A stretch of 64,000 nucleotides of DNA from Rhodocyclaceae bacterium. Lineage in GTDB: Bacteria; Pseudomonadota; Gammaproteobacteria; Burkholderiales; Rhodocyclaceae. Position 1 is the first letter of the stretch. Every line of letters begins with the position of its first letter. The stretch lies in assembly GCA_028713915.1 (NCBI GenBank), contig JAQTNK010000001.1, positions 124,001 through 188,000 of the forward strand, read 5' to 3'. Under the pieces are notes generated by a model. It was given only the letters and a program-made list of their open reading frames with translations, did not search any database and was not told where the DNA came from. Both the position numbers and the translations under genes were made by a program. This document shows positions 58,406 to 64,000 of this stretch, one piece after another.

Positions 58406-59017
58406 CTACTTCGGCTGGCCCTTGTTCTTTGCGGCGAGGCTCTTGATCAGTCCGTCGATGCCGGAGTTGCTGACGGTGGTGGCAAAGGACTCGCGATAGT
58501 TGGTGACCAGGCTCACGCCGTCCACGGTCACGTCATAGACTTTCCATTCGTCCGCCTTGTTTTCCATGTAGTAGTCGATGGCGATCGCCGATTTTCCGGG
58601 CTCGATCACCTGGGTCTTGACCACCGTGTCGCCGCCTTTCGCCCCGCCCTGCATGGGCTTGTACTGGATTTTCGCGTTGCTGTGCGCGCCCGCCGCCAGC
58701 GCGTTGGTATAGGTGCGCACCAGGAGTTCCTGGAATTCCTTTTCCAGTTGCTGCTGCTGTTCGGGCGTCGCTTGTCGCCACGACTTGCCGACGGCGAGTT
58801 GCGTCATGCGCTGAAAGTCGAAATGCGGCACGACCTTCTCCTGCGCCAACTGCAGCAGCTTCTGGCGGTCGGTGGTCTGCTTGATCACGGCCAGCACTTC
58901 CTCGCTCGTCGATTTGACCAGTTCGTCCGGCGCCGTCGGCGCCGCGGACACCGCGGTCGCCAGCGTCAGCGACGCGGCAAGCGCGCACGCCAGCGCGCCA
59001 AGGTTTCCTATTCTCAC
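58406..59017 (-). CDS. mlaC: MlaC-type periplasmic phospholipid-transport protein
   Basis: This 203-aa exported protein has a signal peptide (LACALAASLTLATAVSA) and the MlaC/Ttg2D pattern: PDELVKSTSEEVLAVIK, VPHFDFQRMTQLAVGKSWR, EFQELLVRTYTNAL, then VIEPGKSAIAIDYYM, EWKVYDVTVDGVSLVTNYR and SGIDGLIKSLAAK. MlaC shuttles phospholipids between the inner and outer membrane. No other mla genes (mlaFEDB) are here, so it is a solitary paralogue placed among stress and envelope genes. The symbol denotes the family; it need not be the housekeeping copy. Confidence 0.87.
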   Translation of the reverse strand: MRIGNLGALACALAASLTLATAVSAAPTAPDELVKSTSEEVLAVIKQTTDRQKLLQLAQEKVVPHFDFQRMTQLAVGKSWRQATPEQQQQLEKEFQELLVRTYTNALAAGAHSNAKIQYKPMQGGAKGGDTVVKTQVIEPGKSAIAIDYYMENKADEWKVYDVTVDGVSLVTNYRESFATTVSNSGIDGLIKSLAAKNKGQPK

Positions 59018-59030
59018 GGTTTGCCTCCGT

Positions 59031-59435
59031 CTATTGCTGGTACCCCGAATACATGGCCCAGGCCTTCTTGAACTGCGCCAGATTCAGCTTGCCGGTATGC
59101 GCCGGATCGGCGGCCTCGAAGGCTTTGTCAAAGCCGCCAAGGCCGCTCACGTCCGCCAGGGTCACGTATCCCTTGCCGGTCGCATCCAGCTTCTTGAAGG
59201 CGGAGTCGGCCAGTTCCGCCTTGCTGGGCAGGACCGGCTTGACGATTTCCGCCGGCGCCGTGCGCTCACTCGCCGGCGGAGCGGCAGCCGCCGGATTGGC
59301 ATCGGGATTGGCCGGCTGCGGCGTGTCCGCGGCAGCGGCTATGCCCATGCCGAAGCCGCCCCATGTTGCTGTTGCGCTCAGCAACATGGCCAAGCCAAAC
59401 CATCTGCGCAACCTGCGTCGAATGAGGCGAGGCAT
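59031..59435 (-). CDS. Exported EF-hand domain protein
   Basis: This 134-aa protein has an N-terminal signal/anchor (basic start, then FGLAMLLSATATWGGFGMGIAAAA), a Pro/Ala-rich linker, and a C-terminal EF-hand-like pair: LADSAFKKLDATGKGYVTLADVSG split around residues 85-108 and FEAADPAHTGKLNLAQFKKAW. The second loop (DPAHTGKLNLAQF) keeps several calcium-binding positions, the first is weaker. Calcium-dependent folding or signalling in the periplasm is possible. GGAGA precedes the ATG at 59435. First gene of the unit leading to mlaC (13-base gap). Confidence 0.82.
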   Translation of the reverse strand: MPRLIRRRLRRWFGLAMLLSATATWGGFGMGIAAAADTPQPANPDANPAAAAPPASERTAPAEIVKPVLPSKAELADSAFKKLDATGKGYVTLADVSGLGGFDKAFEAADPAHTGKLNLAQFKKAWAMYSGYQQ

Positions 59436-59570
59436 TCCGGCAATCTCCTTCCCGGCGACGAATTCGCTCGTGACTGCACTGGGCTGACGCAATTGCCATG
59501 CCGGAATATGGCGACGCCGATTGCGCCGCCCGCCGCGCTCGGGTGGTAGATTTTTCCGCCGCGGCGGAAC

Positions 59571-59593
59571 TTCTTACAGGCCGACGGTAAGAA
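59571..59593. promoter_or_regulatory. Inverted repeat upstream of the EF-hand/mlaC unit
   Basis: TTCTTAC (59571-59577) and GTAAGAA (59587-59593) form a perfect 7-bp inverted repeat with a 9-base spacer, 136 bases before the EF-hand gene start. A 16-base palindrome TTCCGCCGCGGCGGAA lies just beside it (59554-59569). The TAC...GTA dyad resembles those at 53507 and 57541, though the flanks differ. It is a candidate operator in the 206-base gap. Confidence 0.4.
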
Positions 59594-59641
59594 TGTCGCC
59601 GCCCGCACGCCGCCGTCGCGGCGACGAACGGCCTGCCGCGG

Positions 59642-60046
59642 TCACGGCCTGGGCGTCCAGTAGGGCACCCCATAGACGGGGCTGGCGCCGGCCCGGTAGG
59701 GATCGCCGACCACTTCGATCGCGTCCGAGAAACGGGACGTGCCCGCCGCGCCGCTTATGTCTCCGTCATGGGCCGTCGCCCAGGCGGCATTGACGGCATA
59801 GCCGGCCGCGTACATGCATGCCTGGAATCCGGGCCCTTGTTTCCGGCAAAGCGCGATCTGCGCCGCCAGCGGCCTCAGCGCCGACGGCCTGCCGGCTTGC
59901 GGCGCGGCGACGACGGCCGCAGCCGCCTTCGCTTCGGGCTTGACCCAATCCTTCAACGTCTGCATGGCCGGGACGCCCCAGAAGCTGCCGCCGAAGGCAA
60001 CGCCGACGAGAATCAGCGCGCCGAATACGTACTCCCTGATGTTCAT
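59642..60046 (-). CDS. Small membrane-anchored protein of unknown function (134 aa)
   Basis: This protein has an N-terminal helix (REYVFGALILVGVAFGGSFWG) probably acting as an anchor or signal, then an Ala-rich stretch and a segment with two cysteines (IALCRKQGPGFQACMYAAGYAV), and a tail with PVYGVPYWTPRP. The cysteines may form a disulfide in the periplasm. No family is recognised. It is 63 bases before epd on the same strand and 206 bases upstream of the EF-hand unit. Confidence 0.65.
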   Translation of the reverse strand: MNIREYVFGALILVGVAFGGSFWGVPAMQTLKDWVKPEAKAAAAVVAAPQAGRPSALRPLAAQIALCRKQGPGFQACMYAAGYAVNAAWATAHDGDISGAAGTSRFSDAIEVVGDPYRAGASPVYGVPYWTPRP

Positions 60047-60109
60047 CGCCGCTTCCTCCTCTTCCCGGTCCCCGCGCGCAAGCCGATGGCGCCGCGCTTC
60101 AGGGCATGG

Positions 60110-61132
60110 CTACCAGCGGCTCTGCCAGAAAGCCGCCAGCTCGATCATGCGGTTGACGAAACCCCATTCGTTGTCGAACCAGACGAGCAGGTTCGCCTGG
60201 CGCTTTCCCGCCACCCGCGTCTGGCTGCCGTCGACGATGGCGGAATGCGGATGGTGGTTGAAATCCACCGAGGCATGCGGCTCGTTCGTGAAGGCCAGCA
60301 GCCCGGCGAAGTCGCCGTCGGCCGCCGTCGCCATGTGCGCATTGATTTCCGCCGCCGTCGCGTCGCGGCCCAGCGTCACCGTCAGGTCGATGGCCGAGAC
60401 ATTCAGCACCGGCACGCGGATGGCCTTGGCCTGGACGCGGCCGGCCAGCGCGGGCATCAGGCGTTCGACGCCTCTGGCGAGCCCGGTCGACACCGGGATC
60501 ATCGACTGCATCGCCGAGCGCGTGCGGCGCAGGTCGGCATGGTGGTAGCCGTCGATGAGCGGCTGGTCGTTCATGGCCGAGTGCAGCGTCGTCATCGACA
60601 CGTGCTCGACGGCGAACGCCTCGTCGAGCAGGGTCAGCACGGGCACGATCGCATTCGTCGTGCACGAGGCCGCCGAGACCAGGCGGTCCGCGCCGTTCAA
60701 GGACTCGTGGTTGATGCCGACCACCGCCGTGCGGTCGACGTCGGCCGCGGAATGGCCGGGATGCGAGAGCAGAAGGCGCGGGCAGCCGGCGGCGAGAAAT
60801 TGTTCGAGCTCGCGGCGATACGAATAGCGCCCCGAGCACTCCACTAGCAGATCCACGCCGAGTTCGCGCCAGCGCACGTCGCCAGGCGCCGCGGCATGGC
60901 TGACCGGAATGACAGCGTCGTCGATGCGCAGGCATTGGCCCGCGCGCTCGACGCGTCCGGGAAAGCGGCCGTGCGTCGAATCGAAGCGCGTCAGGTAGGC
61001 GATGCTGTCGAGATCGGCAGGTTCGTTGATGGCCGCGACCTCGATGCCCTCGCGCCAGGGCGATTCGTAGAGCGCGCGCAGCAGGCAGCGTCCGATCCGG
61101 CCGTAGCCGTTAATGGCAATACGCAGTGACAT
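60110..61132 (-). CDS. epd: Erythrose-4-phosphate dehydrogenase / GAPDH family
   Basis: This 340-aa NAD-dependent dehydrogenase matches the E. coli Epd pattern more than classical GAPDH: RIAINGYGRIGRCLLRALYES, NEPADLDSIAYLTRFDSTHG, ELGVDLLVECSGRY, catalytic cysteine in SAASCTTNAIVPV, LHSAMNDQPLIDGYH, DLRRTRSAMQSMIPV and FNHHPHSAIVDGSQTRV. Epd makes 4-phosphoerythronate, the first step of the DXP-dependent pyridoxal phosphate route; some members are GAPDH-like. The usual pgk/fba neighbours are absent. It is divergent from the glutamine amidotransferase gene with 163 bases between. Confidence 0.88.
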   Translation of the reverse strand: MSLRIAINGYGRIGRCLLRALYESPWREGIEVAAINEPADLDSIAYLTRFDSTHGRFPGRVERAGQCLRIDDAVIPVSHAAAPGDVRWRELGVDLLVECSGRYSYRRELEQFLAAGCPRLLLSHPGHSAADVDRTAVVGINHESLNGADRLVSAASCTTNAIVPVLTLLDEAFAVEHVSMTTLHSAMNDQPLIDGYHHADLRRTRSAMQSMIPVSTGLARGVERLMPALAGRVQAKAIRVPVLNVSAIDLTVTLGRDATAAEINAHMATAADGDFAGLLAFTNEPHASVDFNHHPHSAIVDGSQTRVAGKRQANLLVWFDNEWGFVNRMIELAAFWQSRW

Positions 61133-61295
61133 GGAAGGAGCGATCGATTGAGGATGCGGCGCGCGGCCGCAAAGCAGCGATGATATTCGCTCTGGCGGCT
61201 TTGGCGCACGCCGACGCCGCGCGCGCGTGCCGCAACCCGTCGCCGACGCCGCCGCGCGGGGGCATAATGAAAAAATGCTTCAGCGGACGTAAGCC

Positions 61296-62063
61296 ATGTG
61301 CCAGCTTCTCGGGATGAACTGCAACGTCCCCACCGACATCTGCTTCTCCTTTACCGGCTTCCGGGCGCGCGGCGGCGCCACCGACGTGCATCGCGACGGT
61401 TGGGGCATTGCCTTCTTCGAAGGCCGCGGCGTGCGCCTGTTCCTCGATCCGCAGCCTTCGTCCGAATCGCCGGTGGCCGAACTGGTGCGGCATTATCCGA
61501 TTCGCTCGCTCAACGTCATCGCCCACATTCGCAAGGCGACGCAAGGTCCGGTGGTCCTCGAGAACACGCATCCCTTCATGCGCGAATTGTGGGGCCGCTA
61601 CTGGCTCTTCGCCCACAACGGCAATCTTGCGCACTACGCGCCCGCGCTCGACGGCAGCTTCCTGCCGGTCGGCCAGACCGACAGCGAGCGCGCTTTCTGC
61701 TGCTTGCTGCAAACGCTGCGGCAGCGCTTTCCCGAGCGTCATCCCGCGCGCGGCGAATTGCACGCGGCGCTCGAGGAGTATGCGGCGACGCTGCGCCCGC
61801 ACGGCACGTTCAACTTCCTGCTGTCGAACGGCGACTGCCTGTTCGCGCACCGCGCCACGGATCTTCACTATGTCGTCCGGCGCGCGCCGTTTCCCGTCGC
61901 CCACCTCAAGGATCAGGACGTGGCCGTCGATTTCAACGCGGTGACGAACCCCGACGACTGCGTCGCCGTCATCGCCACGCTGCCGCTGACCGACAACGAA
62001 ACCTGGACGCCATTGCCGGTCGGTCGCGTCGCGATGTTCGCCGATGGCGAACGCCGGGACTAG
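61296..62063 (+). CDS. Class II glutamine amidotransferase (YafJ-like)
   Basis: This 255-aa protein begins MCQLLGMNC; after removal of methionine, Cys2 would be the N-terminal nucleophile. Other class II features are HRDGWGIAFFEG, NVIAHIRKATQGP, ENTHPFMRELWGRYWLFAHNG and QTDSERAFCCLL. The family (YafJ/GATase_4) has a glutaminase-type fold with unclear physiological substrate; related DUG3 proteins act on glutathione peptides. It stands alone, convergent with rplQ. Confidence 0.88.
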   Translation: MCQLLGMNCNVPTDICFSFTGFRARGGATDVHRDGWGIAFFEGRGVRLFLDPQPSSESPVAELVRHYPIRSLNVIAHIRKATQGPVVLENTHPFMRELWGRYWLFAHNGNLAHYAPALDGSFLPVGQTDSERAFCCLLQTLRQRFPERHPARGELHAALEEYAATLRPHGTFNFLLSNGDCLFAHRATDLHYVVRRAPFPVAHLKDQDVAVDFNAVTNPDDCVAVIATLPLTDNETWTPLPVGRVAMFADGERRD

Positions 62064-62111
62064 CCGCGGAACGATGGCGAACGCGCTTGCGCGGCGGCGG
62101 CGTAAACGCAA

Positions 62112-62133
62112 AAGGCCGGGTTCCCCCGGCCTT
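62112..62133 (-). terminator. Rho-independent terminator after rplQ
   Basis: On the minus strand a 9-bp stem (AAGGCCGGG with CCCGGCCTT) with a 4-base loop is followed by TTTTGCGTTT, 24 bases after the rplQ stop. This is the expected end of the ribosomal protein/rpoA cluster. On the plus strand it may also stop transcripts from the amidotransferase gene, but without a T run. Confidence 0.8.
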
Positions 62134-62157
62134 CCCGATGCCCGCATGCGGCGCGAC

Positions 62158-62553
62158 TTACTCGGCGGCGGGCGCTGCAGCAGCTTCGCTCTCGGCCGGA
62201 CGGTCGAGAAGTTCGACGTAGGCCATCGGCGCGTTGTCGCCGGCGCGGAAGCCCATCTTGAGGATGCGCAGGTAGCCGCCGGGACGGCCGGCGTAGCGCG
62301 GGCCGAGCACGTCGAAGATCTTGCCGACGATCTCGCGGTCGCGCAGGCGGTCGAAGGCGAGGCGGCGATTGGCCAGGGTCGGCGACTTGCCCAGGGTGAT
62401 CATGGGCTCGACGACGCGGCGCAGTTCCTTGGCCTTCGGCAGCGTGGTCTTGATCGCTTCGTGGCGCAGCAGGGAGACGGTCATGTTGCGCAGCATCGCC
62501 AGGCGGTGCGACGAAGTGCGGTTGAGTTTGCGGAGTCCGTTACGATGACGCAT
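62158..62553 (-). CDS. rplQ: 50S ribosomal protein L17
   Basis: This 131-aa ribosomal protein L17 starts [20 protein letters not shown] and continues with the usual [29 protein letters not shown] and [20 protein letters not shown]. The alanine/glutamate-rich tail is normal in Proteobacteria. It is the last gene of the large ribosomal protein cluster, 112 bases after rpoA, and a terminator follows. Confidence 0.97.
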   Translation of the reverse strand: MRHRNGLRKLNRTSSHRLAMLRNMTVSLLRHEAIKTTLPKAKELRRVVEPMITLGKSPTLANRRLAFDRLRDREIVGKIFDVLGPRYAGRPGGYLRILKMGFRAGDNAPMAYVELLDRPAESEAAAAPAAE

Positions 62554-62665
62554 GGTAGTTCTTCCTTAGTGCGGCCGCCGCGCAAGGCTAGCGGCCGGTT
62601 AATTTTTATTTTGGAATGGTGAAAATTCTGCCGCGCCTTCGTTTCCGGCGGCGCGGCCCGCTTCG

Positions 62666-63646
62666 TTAGCCCAGCTTCTCAAGCCCGGCCGGCGGCCAGT
62701 TCTCGAGCTTCATGCCCAAGGTCAGCCCGCGCGAGGCGAGCACTTCCTTGATTTCGTTGAGCGACTTGCGGCCCAGGTTCGGGGTCTTCAAGAGCTCGGT
62801 TTCGGTGCGCTGGATCAGGTCGCCGATGTAGTAGATGTTCTCGGCCTTGAGGCAGTTGGCCGAGCGCACCGTCAGCTCGAGATCGTCGACCGGGCGCAGC
62901 AGGATCGGATCGACCGACGCGACTTTCGGCACTTCGACCGACAGCGGCGTGCCTTCGAGGTCGGCGAAGACGGACAGCTGATCCATCAGGATGCGCGCGG
63001 CATAGCGGATCGACTCTTCCGGGTCGATGGCGCCGTTGGTCTCGATGTCGACGATCAGCTTGTCGAGGTCGGTGCGCTGTTCGACGCGCGCGGACTCGAC
63101 GGCGTAGCTGACGCGGCGCACCGGGCTGAACGAGGCGTCCATCAGGATGCGGCCGATGGCCTTGCTTTCCTTGGCCGTCAGGCGCACGTTGGCCGGCTCG
63201 TAGCCGCGGCCGGTCTCGACCTTGATCTGCATCTCGATCTTGCCGCCGGGCGCGAGGTGCGCGATGACGTGGTCGGGATTGATGATTTCGACGTCGTGCG
63301 ACGTCTCGATGTCGGCCGCCGTGACCACGCCCTCACCCTTCTTCGACAGGGTCAGCGTGGCCTCGGAACGGCTGTGCAGCTTGAGGACGACGCCCTTGAG
63401 GTTGAGCAGGATGTCGACGACGTCTTCGCGCACGCCGTCCAGCGTCGAATACTCGTGCAGCACGCCTTCGATCGAAACTTCAGTCGGCGCGGCGCCGGGC
63501 ATCGACGACAGCAGGATGCGGCGCAGCGCATTGCCCAGCGTGTGGCCGTAGCCGCGCTCGAACGGTTCCATGACCACACGGGCATGCACCGGTGAGAGCG
63601 TTTGCACGTCGATGATGCGCGGTTTCAGAAGTGCGTTGCTTTGCAT
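62666..63646 (-). CDS. rpoA: DNA-directed RNA polymerase alpha subunit
   Basis: This 326-aa alpha subunit has an N-terminal dimerisation domain ([42 protein letters not shown]) and, after a linker, the C-terminal domain ([53 protein letters not shown]) that contacts UP elements and activators. It lies between rpsD and rplQ in the standard order, 57 bases from rpsD. Confidence 0.98.
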   Translation of the reverse strand: MQSNALLKPRIIDVQTLSPVHARVVMEPFERGYGHTLGNALRRILLSSMPGAAPTEVSIEGVLHEYSTLDGVREDVVDILLNLKGVVLKLHSRSEATLTLSKKGEGVVTAADIETSHDVEIINPDHVIAHLAPGGKIEMQIKVETGRGYEPANVRLTAKESKAIGRILMDASFSPVRRVSYAVESARVEQRTDLDKLIVDIETNGAIDPEESIRYAARILMDQLSVFADLEGTPLSVEVPKVASVDPILLRPVDDLELTVRSANCLKAENIYYIGDLIQRTETELLKTPNLGRKSLNEIKEVLASRGLTLGMKLENWPPAGLEKLG

Positions 63647-63703
63647 CGGCTTTCCTCGGAAAAAAGCATTGCCGCGCGCCGGACGGCGCGCGGCAAAGAA
63701 TGA

Positions 63704-64000
63704 TTAACGCGAATACAGTTCGACCACGAGGCCTTCGTTGATCGAAGGCGGCAGGTCTTCGCGGGCCGGCAGCGACTTGAATACGCCGCGGCCTTCCTTG
63801 ACATTCACCTCGATCCACGCCGGGAAGCCGCGCGACTCGGCCGCTTCGAGCGCGCCCTTGGAGCGCAGGTGGCTGCGCGCAGCATCGGTCAACTGGATGG
63901 TTTCGCCGGGACGCACGTTGTACGACGGAATGTTGAGGCGCTTGCCGTTAACCAGCACGCCGTTGTGGCGCACGATCTGGCGCGATTCGGCGCGCGAGGC
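63704..64000 (-). CDS. rpsD: 30S ribosomal protein S4 (3' part, runs off the window)
   Basis: The last 98 codons are visible and open to the right edge. The S4 RNA-binding fold is clear in ASRAESRQIVRHNGVLVNGK, NIPSYNVRPGETIQL and the typical C-terminus LPPSINEGLVVELYSR. S4 is a primary 16S rRNA binder and, in many Proteobacteria, the translational repressor of its operon. It precedes rpoA and rplQ, as expected. Confidence 0.97.
   Translation of the reverse strand, partial: ASRAESRQIVRHNGVLVNGKRLNIPSYNVRPGETIQLTDAARSHLRSKGALEAAESRGFPAWIEVNVKEGRGVFKSLPAREDLPPSINEGLVVELYSR

Overview
The window is a stretch of chromosome with very high G+C content (near 70 % in most coding lines) and tightly packed, often overlapping genes. 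The content points to a free-living, respiring, PHA-storing betaproteobacterium, most likely of Rhodocyclales type. The reasons are the cysI-DUF934-cysH-cysD-cysN order, a phasin, DsbB, a di-haem cytochrome c peroxidase, many PAS/GGDEF/EAL proteins, and the rpsD-rpoA-rplQ end of the large ribosomal cluster. The taxonomic call is inference; no rRNA gene is present.

Layout. 1-4.2 kb (minus strand): osmoregulated periplasmic glucan genes opgG and opgH (opgH runs off the left edge), a small OB-fold lipoprotein, a rhomboid-type membrane protein and a short conserved protein. 4.6-9.4 kb (plus): a small unknown gene, then a translationally coupled solute-binding protein, PAS histidine kinase and NarL-type regulator. 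9.6-16.5 kb: a PAS-GGDEF cyclase, then an HD-GYP phosphodiesterase fused to a hemerythrin and coupled to an Aer-like chemoreceptor. 16.6-23 kb: an esterase, an Atm1-type ABC exporter, and a lower-G+C pair made of a caspase-like protein and a PAS-GGDEF protein. 23-27.6 kb: aspA and gltIJKL, which together take up and deaminate aspartate/glutamate. They are followed by two tandem stem-loops that share an anti-Shine-Dalgarno-like motif. 27.9-31.5 kb: hyi, a GGDEF-EAL protein and a small protein.

31.5-38.7 kb: divergent cysB and the assimilatory sulfate operon (TauE-like permease, cysI, DUF934, cysH, cysD, cysN), with palindromic dispersed repeats between genes; cysK lies separately at 43.4 kb. 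38.8-43.3 kb: a cytochrome c peroxidase overlapping a DAHL-PAS-GGDEF-EAL protein, then dsbB. 44.6-52.7 kb: a four-gene overlapping operon of triple-receiver hybrid kinase, CheR, stand-alone CheB, and REC-PAS-GAF-PAS-GGDEF-EAL. 53-60 kb: a stress- and envelope-looking group (rhodanese, phasin, LuxR-type regulator, FecR/DUF6600 protein, MlaC, EF-hand protein, small exported proteins), with similar AT-richer elements upstream of several units. 60.1-64 kb: epd, a class II glutamine amidotransferase, and rplQ-rpoA-rpsD on the minus strand with a terminator after rplQ.

The main theme is signal transduction. Six separate proteins make or break c-di-GMP, and several are coupled to oxygen, redox or chemotaxis-type input modules. 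No tRNA, rRNA, CRISPR array, transposase or phage gene was recognised.
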